This document shows, piece after piece, positions 1-11,740 of a stretch of DNA of 64,000 bases. Positions within the stretch are counted from its first letter, which is position 1, and each line of letters opens with the position of its first letter. The position numbers and the translations under genes are program-made. The notes below the pieces were generated by a model that was given only the letters and a program-made list of their open reading frames with translations, did not search any database and was not told the DNA's origin. This stretch comes from Nepenthes gracilis (lineage: Eukaryota; Streptophyta; Magnoliopsida; Caryophyllales; Nepenthaceae), in NCBI GenBank assembly GCA_033239525.1, contig BSYO01000004.1, forward strand, positions 7,345,410 to 7,409,409, in the 5' to 3' direction.

Positions 1-3000
1 TACTATGCACCATAACCTGAAGCATTAAGGCTGTCAAAATTAGACTTAGAAAAGCAACAATGATCTGTAGAACATCAGCCAAAATACATGAATAAATACA
101 TGAAGCAAGAAAAAGAATATGGTGAAAATTAACAGTACATTGAAAGAGATTGACTAAAAATTATTTTCTATCATCTAACCTAATGAAAACAATATAGTAC
201 AAATACAGTTTTATTTTGAGAAAACAACTAGAGAAATTTTCTGATGTTAATATGAACAAATTTGTGGATGACATTAACAAAGCATTAAGTCCCACTATAC
301 GAGATCGGTTATACAAATCTACTTCCTTCATTCCGGTCCATTTACTACATTCTCTAACAATAGAAATAACTTTATGTCCTTTATAGCCTCACTCCGACTT
401 TTTCTATTGCCTCCAACCTTAATCAAATCACATTTCTTACTAACGCTTCATTTAACCCATGTTGCAAGTGTCCAACTCATTTTAAATACCATACCCTATC
501 TTTTCTTCTAATTGGTTATGATATGTTCATTTCTTATCTTTTATAGTGACTCAACTTATCTATGTTAGCATTATCAACTCTAACACATTTTTTATATATT
601 TTACTAATTGCCCAACATTTTGATCTTTAACATATTGCTAATCTGATGGCTATCTTACAAATTTTTTTCAATCTATTGTAGATGTAATTTTTTTTATCAT
701 AAAGCACTCACAATACATTTCTTTATTTTGAAGGACCTCAGTTATTCTTAATATCCTATGTATCTATGTTATATTCTCATTAAATTTTTCAATTTCCTTA
801 ACTATAGACAAAGAAACAAACTCTATTTTCAGGAATCTTTTGATCATTAATTTTGACTTTTTATTCTATCTATAATAATTAAAATTATATTTTACATATT
901 TTATCCTGATACTACTTATCTCAAGCCCTTTAGAGTCAAGTGTCTCCTTCCATAGTTCCACCTTTGTTCCACTCCCTCTCTAGTTTTATCTATCAAAATA
1001 ATATCTTCTGCATAAACAACACACACCAATACACATCATTTGGAAATATATCTCATTTCATAGACAAAAGATTTAAGTTGGCTGTCAAATAAATTAATGC
1101 AACCACTCTTTGGGGTTTGGGACCCATTATGAAAAAACCATAACAACAAAAGGCAGTAACATTGTCGGAGTACACGCACACAAAAATATAAATATAAATA
1201 TAAATATAATAGTATAATCTTAAGCGATTCACTATTAACTTTTTCCCCTCTACAAAATCTGCCTCTTGAATATTTAGGTGAAATTGGAACTTATGCTCAG
1301 TAGAGGGGAAAATTGAGTATTCCCTTTTTTCTCTAGAGAGATGGAAAATAGCTCTCTTGTTCCTCAAACATATAATAAAATATTAGTTGTAAGTGCTTCA
1401 GTAAAAAGATACGAAATGGTAAACTACAAAGTAAAGGGAGGTCCAAATCTGTTCAGTATCTGGACTATGATAATAAAGTTCACTCTCAAACAAGACTACA
1501 CCGGACCCTTTGCACCCCTAATTGGGACATGATGCATACTTCCAAGACAGTACCAAGCGTATTATGAAAACTTGTGCAATTTGAACAATTCTATTTCACA
1601 CTACCTGCATACTTGATTGATCATTATTCAGGGTAATTGGCAGTGGATCAGCACTTAGTCGCCCAGCAATGTAGATGTTGTCTTTTTCCTTCAAATGACA
1701 AGCAGCGGTATGCGCCAAGTCATCTTCAAATATAATTGAAATCCTAAGTTTAGCATGAGAAACAGCAAGGATCAGTTCCATGCAGAAAGGCGTGATTGCA
1801 GAATAAATTGGTTAAGGACAGGCAAACAAGTTTAGCCAACCATGCTAAGTCTGATATCACATCTATCCATTTATAAACTGCCAGAGTTTAATGAAAACAT
1901 GTACACCTCTCGGAGTGCTAGAAACAGATTAAAATTATAAGCCATGTATTTCGTAGACATCCTCACTTTAACAAGTACATATAAACTTCTGCATACTTTA
2001 CAGACTCTCTGTTCTTTGACCACTATAGAGTTAGGTTACCAAAATGATTAACACCAGAAACAAAAGGGACCAGATTGTATATGACCTACAGCACAACACA
2101 GCTCAAATGTAATCAAAAGCACGTCATTGCCCATTTATGCTTCCACCCACCCATCTTCCGGTTCTTTATTTATTTGGTATTAAAAATTCACCCCTCTCTT
2201 TTTCTCACTTCTAACAAAATTCTCTCCCAGAAGCCTGCATTTATCTCTCAATATTTCTTTGCTGCCTTAGTTGCTTATTTATTGGGAACTAAAATTTTTT
2301 TGGTCTCATCCTATCTCATTTCTTTTAAAAAAAAAAGGCTCTCCCAGTCGCCTGCATCTCTCTCTCAATATTCCTTTGCTGCCATAGTTGCAAGTTCATT
2401 GTGCTTCTAATTAATACATCTCCAGGCAGGCCCTTAAATAATACGTACAAGAAATTTCCTCAATGCTACAAATTGCTTGGGCTGTGTTTTAGTTATTTAC
2501 AAGGAAACTTCAAGAGCAAAAGAAAACTAGGCAAATTGACCAAAATTTTCCTCCTCTCATTTTCCACCACTCCACGTTCCAACCAAAACCTCAAGTATCA
2601 ACCAACATGGAAATTTATTCAACAGTAAACAGAGCTCTTCCAACATCGTTGAGTTCCGCTTTCACAGGTTATAAAACTAGAAATGCAATTGCCCAATTAT
2701 AGGGCGGATTCTCGAGATAGACAACTCCGGCACTACGAAAACGACGTGCCATCTTGAAGAACGGTGTTCAATTGAAATGTCATGTCATATCAACAAATAC
2801 AACTACTTAATTGCATACCGAAGAGGCGAAGAATCGGAGAACTGTTCCTGAGAAATAACCGTGCTGGCCCAGCATTTTCCATCGGGAGAAGTTTGGAACC
2901 GAATAGGTAATTGGATAGTACCAATCAAATTAACAGAATTCGCGACTTTCGTTTGAAATGGTATCTCTCTAGGCCTGGGGCGATTGAATACCATCTCCAC

Positions 3001-3192
3001 CTTGTTTATCTCTTCTCTGACCGATGGTTTAATTGAGTCGAACTCTGGCGGCGGTGACAACGGCGGTGGCGGCGATACGGGTTTCCTCCTAGAACGGCTG
3101 TAGATTTGAGATGATTTGGTGGAGAATGGAGAGATGAACTGCGATGGGACGCGTTTCGGCGTTTTAGCTAAGGCTCTGTAGAAAGAGATCAT
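1..3192 (-). CDS. OSB-type organellar single-stranded DNA-binding protein, 5' part (runs off left edge)
   Basis: Partial gene. Exon 1 is 3192-2819, from an ATG at 3192 reading MISFYRALAKTPKR. Exon 2 is 1743-1605. The first 16 nt of exon 3 (16-1) read VMVHS after a cttcag acceptor. Donors gtatgc (2818) and gtagtg (1604) and the acceptor at 1745-1744 keep phase throughout, giving about 176 residues before the window ends. The N-terminus is rich in Arg/Ser/Lys with no acidic residues, like a mitochondrial or plastid presequence, followed by a proline-rich stretch. The OB-fold starts near VNLIGTIQLPIRF and continues with DDLAHTAACHLKEKDNIYIAG and LSADPLP, the signature of the plant OSB family. 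OSB proteins bind single-stranded organellar DNA and restrain mitochondrial recombination (family knowledge). The C-terminal PDF motifs would lie outside the window, so I cannot say which OSB paralogue this is. Confidence 0.85.
300..1012 (-). mobile_element. Degenerate LINE (non-LTR retrotransposon) ORF2 3' part
   Basis: Minus-strand translation of about 1012-960 reads YAEDIILIDKTREGVEQR. This matches the plant LINE reverse transcriptase block around the catalytic (F/Y)ADD box, with one Asp changed to Glu. A one-base frameshift later the next block reads ETLDSKGLEIS (about 950-910). Further along, about 420-300 matches the LINE C-terminal region (RKSRSEAIKDIK) with many stops. It lies inside intron 2 of the OSB gene in the same orientation. 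The element is long dead, and its 5' boundary and target-site duplication were not found. Confidence 0.75.
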
Positions 3193-5175
3193 TGTTTTGC
3201 TGCGTTCGTGACAAACAGGCAAACGGAGAAGTGAGAGTTCGGGGTTTTGAAGGGTTTTAGTGAGCGTAAGAAACAGTTCGCCGGTCAGATTTGGGAGGAC
3301 GTAGACATGAGTGATTGGAACTGTTTTCTTTGAACTATATTTGTTTTGGTTAAATAATACTCCTATAATTAAAAATATATTTTTTTAATCTTCGGATTTA
3401 TTTTTTTTAAATACTCCTATAATTAAATTTTTTGAATATAATAATTAGATTTGAGTTTATTAGACTTTTAATACGAGAACGGTTATTAATAAATATAATT
3501 AATATGCTATTAATTATAAGTAAATTTAGATTAATATTTGGCGACTTAAAATGATAATTTGATAATTATCTCATCAATAATCATTAATTATTTTTAATTA
3601 TTTACAATAATAATTAAAACTTACTATAATAATAAGTTATATTTATACGTTTTTATGTGTAATTGATAAAATAAAAATCATTTAAATTAATTTAATTACT
3701 ATTAATAATTAATATTTATTAGAACACAGCATTCAACCCTTTTCACCCGAACACAAGCCTAGCCAATCGGTATGGGAATCTTGCCTCACGAAGCAGGATC
3801 CTCTGCTTTTTCTTTTTTTTTTTTTTACTTTTTTATTATTTTTTTCTTTTTTATACAAATTTTATTCAAAAAATTAAACCCTATACAGTTGCTAAAGCTC
3901 ATTCCGGTGACGCGCGTGCTTTGGGAGGTGAAATCAGGAAGGAATTTCTAATTATATTATTAATTATATTTTACATTAATTTATGTTTTGTTGTGATTTA
4001 ATGTATTAATAATATTTAAGGTATTTTATTCTCCCGGTTAGACCTTATTATAATCGGTCAATACGATTTTGATAAATTAGTAATTTGAAAGCTTTGTTGT
4101 ATAATAATAAAATAATATGTATTTTTATAACCTTAAAAATATGATTAGTACACTAATAAGTCTATTAAGGATCAGTAAAATTTTAAGAATTGATTGAATA
4201 CTTAACTTATTTTTAAATTTTTTCTTATATTTTTTATGATTATTATTGGCATTAATTTAAATTGCTTGTGTGACTTTTTTGTTACTATAGTTAGGATAAT
4301 TTAGGTTATATAAAAACATTATAATTTTAAAGAATGAAAAACTTGTGAAGCCTTAATAGGATTAATAATTATCCGATACTAATTTTCTTATCTTGATAGA
4401 TTAATGTATGTATTTTTGAATAAATAATTATAGTGCAGTAAATAATATGCTTGAGATATCTTTGGATTTTATATCTATGCGTGTTAGGTTTGACATATCA
4501 TTGAGTAGAGTATTTTATACCTTATATGGGCGTGGATCCTAGTTGAACGATGAGAATACGAGCGTAACATATTCTAAACTTATCTCGAGAAGATTCTTAG
4601 AGTATTAATCGTATGATTTGAATTCGATACTCGTATACTACAAATGTTAATATGTTATAAGACCATAAAGTTGGTTATATGTTAAACGTGCAAGTATTAG
4701 TACCTCATTAATATTAATTTATCATTGACATGCATGCAAAATTATTGGTTCATAATGATTAAATGAATTCTAAAGAGATTATTAGGATATTTCATATAAT
4801 TGTGATATTAATTAATATGGGTTTGTTGAAATCTATATCACTGTTGATATTCAAATTTGGTAGAAATCCCAATTATATTTTTTATATTCAATTGTCAATA
4901 TAAATTTTGAGTTGTGATTACCATATAATCTTTTGTTTTGAATAGTTAATGGTTTTTAGTATATAATTCATTTTATATGCATTTGATGTTATAATTTAAG
5001 ATGCTTTATTATACTTTGATATTAATTATACAATTTATTAGACATTTGACTTACATTTACTTTTTCTTAACTCTAGAAATAGAATAAGTTGATAGTTTAC
5101 TAGTTGATATCTTATATTTGCTATGGAGATTTCAAGAATGAATAACCCCAGAGTTAAAAATGTATTTTATATTAA
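3193..5175. other. AT-rich intergenic region and OSB promoter side
   Basis: No coding potential. 3193-3330 is probably the OSB 5' untranslated region. The rest is very AT-rich except for a higher-GC patch at about 3720-3930 that precedes a T-run (3811-3850). No clear TATA box or known element could be assigned. Confidence 0.5.
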
Positions 5176-5632
5176 CGGTACGTTTAGTTATTAGAATGGA
5201 ATAAAATATAAATAAAATAGTTATTTCATAGAATAAAATATGATGAAAATATAGTTAGAATTGTTATTTTCATATTTGATTGTTAAAATAGAATAATATA
5301 AAAATTAATATTTTATTATTTGATTTATTAAATAGTATGAGAAATAAGGTGAAAATAGTGATAATAATAATAATGATAATAGTAATAATAATAATAGTAA
5401 TAGTAATAATAATAATAATAATAATTCATAATAATAATAATAAATATAATAATAATAATAATAAATATAATAATAATAATAACACATGAAAATTGTTATT
5501 CTCACATGTGTGGGAATAACAATTCCCATGAAATATTTATTTTTGATTAAATTTATAATCAAATAAAAAAATATTTATTTTCAGGGAATAGAAATTCTAT
5601 TCCCTCTTTATTCCCTCCAACCAAACGTGCCA
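5176..5632. mobile_element. MITE, PIF/Harbinger (Tourist)-like
   Basis: The left end CGGTACGTTTAG and the right end (reverse complement TGGCACGTTTGG) form terminal inverted repeats matching at 9 of 12 positions. The resemblance continues inward into AT-rich sequence ending in the GGAATA motif. TAA flanks both ends (5173-5175 and 5633-5635), the 3-bp target duplication typical of Harbinger-type MITEs. The element is 457 bp and non-coding, and an AAT microsatellite has expanded inside it. Confidence 0.65.
5355..5482. repeat. Imperfect (AAT)n microsatellite
   Basis: A run of ATA/AAT trinucleotides broken by a few substitutions and short AAATAT interruptions, inside the MITE at 5176-5632. The long Tyr/Leu-rich reading frame on the other strand is an artefact of this repeat. 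Confidence 0.9.
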
Positions 5633-5713
5633 TAAGAAATAATAAAGCTTTTATAATATTTTATTAGTTTTTAGATATTTTATTGGGCTAATATTCTTAA
5701 AAATTTATGATAG

Positions 5714-6666
5714 TGATGGATACGTCAATAGTGGGTTGGCCTAAGAACGACAAAATGACCAAATACACACGGCCTATTTGCACCTGGACGGTCAGTACTC
5801 ACAGTTGACCGAACGAAAGATTAAGTGAGCCAGGAGAAGCTTAAGGTAGGACGGACGGCTTACTCTTGAGACGGTCAACACTTTCGTTGACTAAAAGTAA
5901 GACTAGTTAACTGTCTGAAAGCCAAACCTCAAATGGGCCAAGCTTAGTTTCGCCCATGCGACCGTCCTCGACTAACAGCAGTCTCCTCCCCTAAATTCGT
6001 GCTCTTCACAGAAGGTAATCTCAATTATAACGATTATCAGTAGATTTAATGCGCATCCCAAAAGGAAGGCGCCAAAACCCTTTCCCTGTGTACTGGAAAC
6101 CCTAACGGTTATAAAACGTAGAAGAAAAGTAATCAATTCAACAACCGTTATTGTCATAAAAGCTCAACGTTAGAAAAGGCAACGACCCCAACAGAGCGCA
6201 GGAATCAAACATTTATGCATAAGAAAGGCATCGCAGCCCAACGACTATAAAATGCTATGGAGTCCTCACTCCAAGGTACGCTCTCATTTGCTCATCAAAG
6301 CTCTCTACTGTAAAGCTCACACATTTTCAGACTACAAACGCTCTCTCTCTCTACCACTACGTTCCCAGCGAACACAACACCTAGAGCTAATACTCCTCAC
6401 GAGCCACCAAAGCCTTTCTCGACGAGAGTATACTTTCATCACAAATACTCTCTGCATTCGCTGTGCATTCTTTAGTTTCACCTTCTTAATTTGAATACTA
6501 TTTATTGACTTGAGTATCAGAGTATTTTCGGTGGGATAACTTCTCGCCATCACCTGACCTCTTGTTCGTAGTTACGGTGCACAGAATCCAGGCTCAGTGG
6601 ATGGAGCTGGACTCAAACAAATAAATTGACCCAGATCTATTCAAAACTTGAATCCATGACGCATCA
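5714..6666 (+). repeat. 5' LTR of the gypsy element
   Basis: Begins TGATGGATACG and ends GACGCATCA. A TATA box TATAAAA at 6246-6252 is followed by a C/T-rich leader, as expected for the U3/R promoter. It pairs with the copy at 9647-10599. Confidence 0.88.
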
Positions 6667-6667
6667 T

Positions 6668-6682
6668 TGGCGCCGTTTGTAG
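6668..6682 (+). other. Retrotransposon primer-binding site
   Basis: TGGCGCCGTTTGTAG directly follows the 5' LTR. The TGGCGCC core is a common primer-binding site of plant Ty3/gypsy elements. The tRNA primer was not determined. Confidence 0.7.
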
Positions 6683-6759
6683 AAAGTTTACAAAAACTCA
6701 ACCACTTTTCTCTACTATTTCTCTCGATTTCCCTCTCTAGCCTAGTGTCATCAGTCAGA

Positions 6760-7942
6760 ATGATGAACACTAGAGTGCAGGCTAGCGAGATCGCTAGAGA
6801 TGTGACCTTACCCGATAAGGGCCAGGATGTTGGTAATCAGGTCAACGGGGTGGTCAATGGTGTGCCGGCACCCTTTTTCCTGAATCTGACGGAGCACATG
6901 AGCAGTATGAACAGAATACTCCAAATGCCCTGTAGCCACTAGAAGAACACACAGTAGGGGGCTCCGTCCGCAACAATCCCTACTCTGGCCTCCAGCAAAG
7001 GAGGCCAGAAGAAAAAGAAGTCGTCTAAGAAGACCAAAAGGCCAGGCAGCACTCAAGTTCCAAAGGCCTCACACGCTCAGAGTCGTTCAAGGCTTGAAGG
7101 ATGTTTGGGTGGTAGGACTTCGAAGGAGAATCCAGAATGGAGGAATCTCCGATATTCTCGGACGGAAGCATACATTCAGGCTCAGGAAGGAGCCTCTAAG
7201 ATCGCTAGATCCACTCGTGATAGTAGATGGCCAACTACTCGCTACGCTAAAGAAAGAACGAAGTTGTGAACCTATTTCAACTCCAAAAGGATTGGCAACA
7301 CCACCCGCACGGATTCAAGGGTGGAGAAGATCCTGAAACTCGTGTTCAAAGATGACAACACACGCCATGGACCTGGACAAGTCTCCCTTCGCGGCACAGA
7401 TCTTGAACCATCCCATGCCGACCAAGTTCAAGATGCCAACTCTTAACTTTTACGATGGGAGTGCTAATCCTATGGATCACCTCAATCATTTTTGCACCCC
7501 ATCTAAATCTACAAGAGTTGGAGGACGCAGCCACGTGTTGCTGCTTCCCTCTTACGCTGAAGGGAGATGCCCACATCTGATTCTATCGTTTCCCATCAGA
7601 TTCGATCTAGAGTTTTCAAGAGCTCTCTGACCTCTTCTGGGCGCAATACGCCTCTAGCTACTGAAAGAGAAGCAGCCTTGACATCTCTACTATATCAAGT
7701 AGAAGTAGGGAGAGAATTTGTGGAAGTTCTTGAATTGCTTCGTGGTGGAGGCGAGAAAAATCCCTAAGCTCACAGAAAAGACAAAGTTTGGCAGTTTCAT
7801 CTCTGTCTTAACGCATGAGGATTTCTTTAGGCACCTAGCCCATAAGAATTTACAAACCTTTCGGGAGACGAAATTTATCACCAGAGCCTATGTAGCAGCA
7901 GAAAAGGCAAACGAGGCTAAGCGTCCTGAGTGGATCGAATAA
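6760..7942 (+). pseudogene. Broken gag of the gypsy element
   Basis: An ATG pair at 6760-6765 opens a frame reading MMNTRVQASEIARD. The recognisable plant gypsy gag core (FKMPTLNFYDGSANPMDHL) lies at about 7429-7485 in another frame. Later pieces run to the stop near 7942. Several frameshifts and stops separate these blocks, so no intact capsid protein is encoded. No zinc-knuckle or protease motif is visible downstream. Confidence 0.72.
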
Positions 7943-7944
7943 CC

Positions 7945-8975
7945 TCACTCCAGGAGCTCTTTGGCAGTTGACTCCTCAGGCAATCCAGCAACCCGCTTTG
8001 CTGAAGGCTCCGCAAGCGACTCCGATAGCACCACCAAGTGCTCTAGCTGTGGCAGAGTAACAACGACGCTGCTCACAATGGAGCACAGCCTGGCCCTATA
8101 CGCCTCCACAGCAGGTTCAACTCCACCTACTCCAGAACTATCTCCGACTCCAGTAAATCGGCTAGCCATAATATAGTCTGGCCCTAAGGAAGAGGAAGAA
8201 GAAGGCATCGCCATCACCGCCTTTTTCTGCCTTGGACTACCGGGAGCTTCTTTGGTAGAAGATGCGTCGGCAAACCCAATTATAAGGGCTCCAGCCTTCC
8301 TCTTACTGGAAGGCGCCTTCATCTTCTACACCAGAGAAGGTGGTCCTCATTGTGCCTTCTTGGCCTCTTCACGAAAAACTAAATGGTCTCTCCAAAACTT
8401 CAAAATGTGGCCCTCCATCAGCTCCAGAAGCGGCTCCACCACAGCAATCTCCACGTCGGTGGGCGTCTCAATATAAGAGTCGGGCACCCTATCCCAATCT
8501 CTCGCCAAGGGCTAGGTCGAATCAACATGAATATAAAAGAACTGATTTTTTCAATTCTTCAGGGAATCATATATAGCGCTATTGATTCGGAGTCTTTGCG
8601 GGGACAAGGACACCCACTCTCCACCCTAGACGAACTAGAACAACACTCTGACCACTCTCACCGTCAACAACTTCGAATGCTGGGAAGAAAGATGCAAAGT
8701 GTACACAAATAACGCGCCACATTAGCATGGAGCCGTGCTATGGGCATCTGAATGGCAGTCAGAATATCCAATAGTTCGTCAGGAACTGGCAGGCGTAGCC
8801 CACTCCTCAGGTGGGCCTCATAAATGGTGATACATCCCTCAAGAGGAGAGCACACACTATCTCCCTTGCCGGACATCTTGAAGACGATCGATGTGGGGAT
8901 GTTATACTCGACGTACAGTTTGCTCACCTCACTAGCCTTGATGACCGAAGCGATCTGAGTTACAGAAGGCGCCAT
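7945..8975 (-). pseudogene. Antisense ORF relic, similar to the gypsy-type transposon domain
   Basis: On the opposite strand to gag, an ATG at 8975 (MAPSVTQIASV) opens a frame to a stop at 8664. The segment EGCITIYEAHLRSGLRLPVP resembles the plant 'putative gypsy type transposon' domain (PF04195), whose members share the YE..L.AGLR.P pattern followed by N.WR. The homologous stretch resumes in another frame at 8322-7945 with a Ser/Pro/Ala-rich sequence. The frames are broken, so this is a relic. Additional antisense ORFs are known in Tat-lineage retrotransposons, and this position (between gag and the 3' LTR, with pol deleted) agrees. The domain call is from memory of the family pattern. Confidence 0.55.
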
Positions 8976-9299
8976 GAAAACAAGAGAATGGAGGAACAAA
9001 AACACTTAGAAATTTTTAGAAAAGAAAGTTGAAGGAAAGCGTGGGAAGTTTGAAACAAACGGACAGACCATTTAAAGGAATGTGAACGTCAGAGAAGAAC
9101 TGTCTCGTAAACGTGTGCCAATCATTGCAGACATGTGTCACTTCTTGAACGGATACAGTAGAATCAGATCATCTGGCGCATTAATTATCGAGATCGCAAA
9201 TTCACTGCATGATAACACGTGGCTAACTTTTCGATTGACAGTCCGGCGGCATGATGGCACGTTGTTTCAAGTCCCACTAGTTTCCCGGATTTTGACCTA

Positions 9300-9520
9300 G
9301 ACAATCGACGAATCCAGTCAACGCTTCCTTAGAAGTCCTCCAGATTTTGGCCCAAGTGGTCAATAAATCCAGTCAACGTTTCCTTAGAAGTTCTCCAGAT
9401 TTTGGCCCAAGTTATCAACAAATCTGATCAACGCTTCCTCGCCAGTCCTCCGAATTTTGGCCCAAACGGTCAACAAATCCGGTCAACTATCTTCTCAGCC
9501 AGTCCTTCGGATCTTGACTT
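9300..9520 (+). repeat. 55-bp minisatellite, about four copies
   Basis: A unit containing GTCAACGCTTCCTTAGAAG and CCTCCAGATTTTGGCCCAAG recurs. The ACG of its core starts at 9321, 9376 and 9432, and a decayed fourth copy starts near 9486, giving a spacing of 54-56 bp. It lies just before the 3' LTR. Confidence 0.85.
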
Positions 9521-9646
9521 TATGGTCAGCAACTGCTAGCAATACAATCAACAAACCAAGTCGCCTTAGGCAGGTAACCCAGCCACTTGCAACCCATCTT
9601 GAACATATTGGAGATCAAGGTCCAAAACCACCAGCATGAGGGCTAG

Positions 9647-10599
9647 TAATGGGTACGCTAGTATTGGGCTGGCCTAAGAAGGAAAAGAGGATCAAATCTG
9701 TAACGGTCCATTTGCACTTGGACGGTCAACGCTCACCGTTGACCGGAAAGGCTAAGTGAGTTAGGAGAAGCCGAAGAATAGGACGGACGGCTTACTCTTG
9801 AAACAGTCAACACTTTCGTTGACGGAAAGTAGGACCAATCGACCGTCTGAGAGCCAGGTCTCAAGTGGGCCAAGCCCAATTTGGCCCACGCGATCCTCTT
9901 CGACCAGCAACGGTCTCCTCCTTTGATTTTGTGCTCTTCACATAAGGCAATCTCAATTACAACGGTCAGCAGTAAATTCAATACGCATCCCAGAAGGAAT
10001 GCGCCAGAATCCTTTTCCTGCCTGCTGGAAACCCTAATAGTTACAAAACGCAGAAGGAAAGCAATCAATCCAGTGACTGTTACTATCATAAAAGCTCTAT
10101 GCCAGAAAAAACAGTGATCCCAATAGAGCGCAAAAATCAAGTCCTTCTGCATAATGAAGGTATCGCAGCCTAACGGCTATAAAAGGCCATGGAATCCTTA
10201 CTCTAAGGCACGCTCTCATTTGCCTACCAAAGCTCTCTATTGCAAAGCTCACATGCTTTCAGATTACAAACGCTCTCTTTCTATCTGTTGCTACGTTCCT
10301 AACGAATACAGCGCCTAGGACCAACGCTCCTCACGAGCCACCAAGTCTCTCTTGATGAGAGCATACTTCCATCACAAACATTCTCTGCATTCGTTGTGCA
10401 TTCTTTATTTTTACCTTTTTAATTTGAAGGTTGTTTGCTGTTTTGAATGTCAAAGTGTTTTCGGTGAGACAATTTTTCACCGTCACCTAACCTCTTGTTC
10501 GTAATTATGGTGTATAGGATCCAAACTCAGTGGACGGAGCCGGACTCAATTAAATAACTTGACCCGAATCTGTTCAAAATTTCGATCTATGACGCATCG
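9647..10599 (+). repeat. 3' LTR of the gypsy element
   Basis: Starts TAATGGGTACG (the expected TG mutated to TA) and ends GACGCATCG. The TATA box TATAAAA is at 10178-10184. The copy is the same length as the 5' LTR. The 5-bp flank GATAT (10600-10604) nearly matches the left flank GATAG. Confidence 0.88.
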
Positions 10600-10604
10600 G
10601 ATAT

Positions 10605-11487
10605 CATGAATATTTATATCATCTCTTATTTTAATAAGTTTAATATTTATTATAGATATATTATTTATGATGAATTTATAAAAAAGTATTTAAGAATTGA
10701 GTTTTTTTCATATAGTCAATTTAAACTTAATTAATTTATTTTGGTTTAAGTCACTATAAAATGCCTCCAAAATAATATATTAGTGTTCTTACTCTTTGCT
10801 CGTTTGTTAATTATTCGTTTTGTTTGGTATGCTCAAATAATCAAATAACCAAATGAATATATTTTAATAAAATAAAATAATTATATAAAAAGCATATTTC
10901 CAAAGCATATGTAAAATGAAATAAGATTGAACTATCCTCAGCCCCAACATGTTCTCTCAAAAAAAAATTATTTTTTATTTGGATAGTTAGATCAAAAAAT
11001 GTTAATAATTAAATTTTGAATTTTAAATAATATATCTCAAATTATTATCATTATTAATATTAGATTTAATATTAAATAAATATTAATATTATAGATAAAT
11101 AATATCTCCCAATGGTCATTTCTCTTATTTTTAATTCCACAAGTCATTTTGAATATAAAAGTGCTCTTATTATTATTTACAAACTTATTTATTTAAAATT
11201 ATTAAATTAGGACATAACACCCTCATATTTAAATTTTTATTAACTTAAATAATCTCCTAAAATATTATTTAATAATTAAAAATAATAACATTAAATAACA
11301 TTTTAAAAAATTAAGTACTCGTGCCAATTTCGGCAGAGTACTATCTCTAATAATTTTTTTATATATTTTAATCATTTTTATATTACTCTGATGATATAAA
11401 TTTATATTATTTTATTTTTTTATTAATATATATAGTTTTATTATTTGTCCTAAATTACTAAGTTTAAATAAAAAATTTTATATAAAA
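10605..11487. other. AT-rich spacer upstream of the endonuclease gene
   Basis: No gene or recognisable element. The sequence is very AT-rich with short A and T runs. The promoter of the next gene is presumably in the last few hundred bases, but no convincing TATA box position can be fixed. Confidence 0.4.
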
Positions 11488-11740
11488 ATGTACCGGGAGA
11501 AACAGCACCGTTACAAGGAGCAGCTAGCCAGCTGGCTGAGTCAGGGAAGATGCAGTGTTCCTCGCTCAGCGCTGTATTCATTTGCCCAAATCGCACGACG
11601 AAGAATTTTCTCACTCGCAAGCGCCATCAGTCCAATTCATTCATTTCCTCACCGTTTCGCAGCCTCAATTTGCGAATTCGCTATCCGATACATTGTAGTC
11701 GCCATTCCAATCATGCTGACGGTATTTCATTTAGGTTAGG
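11488..11740 (+). other. Probable 5' untranslated exon of the endonuclease I gene
   Basis: GC content and C/T richness rise sharply here compared with both sides, as in a plant leader exon. Candidate donors are gtattt at 11720 (after CTGACG) and gttagg at 11735 (after TTTAG). An open frame of 83 codons runs through, but neither donor joins in phase to the first recognised coding exon, so I treat it as leader. 11740-13490 would then be a first intron with no recognised content except AT-rich repeats. Confidence 0.4.

Larger units (their letters stand above)
5714..10599 (+). mobile_element. Non-autonomous Ty3/gypsy LTR retrotransposon (Tat-like), 4.9 kb
   Basis: Two direct long terminal repeats of equal length (953 bp) bracket a 2.98-kb internal region. 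The flanks are GATAG (5709-5713) and GATAT (10600-10604), a target-site duplication with one mismatch. The primer-binding site TGGCGCCGTTTGT starts 2 bp after the 5' LTR. The internal region carries a broken gag in sense, then an antisense ORF relic, then a minisatellite. I see no protease, reverse transcriptase, RNase H or integrase, so the element depended on a partner. The LTRs are clearly diverged (estimated by eye at three quarters to four fifths identical), which indicates an old insertion. Assignment to the Tat group rests on the gag and the antisense ORF and is an inference. Confidence 0.85.

Noticed and set aside
5305..5562. Long Tyr/Leu-rich open frame on the minus strand
   Set aside because: It is a translation of the AAT microsatellite and has no coding character.
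9733..10152. 139-codon minus-strand frame, similar to one at 5972-6157
   Set aside because: Both are antisense frames in the two LTR copies, so the similarity reflects the LTR repeat rather than a conserved gene.
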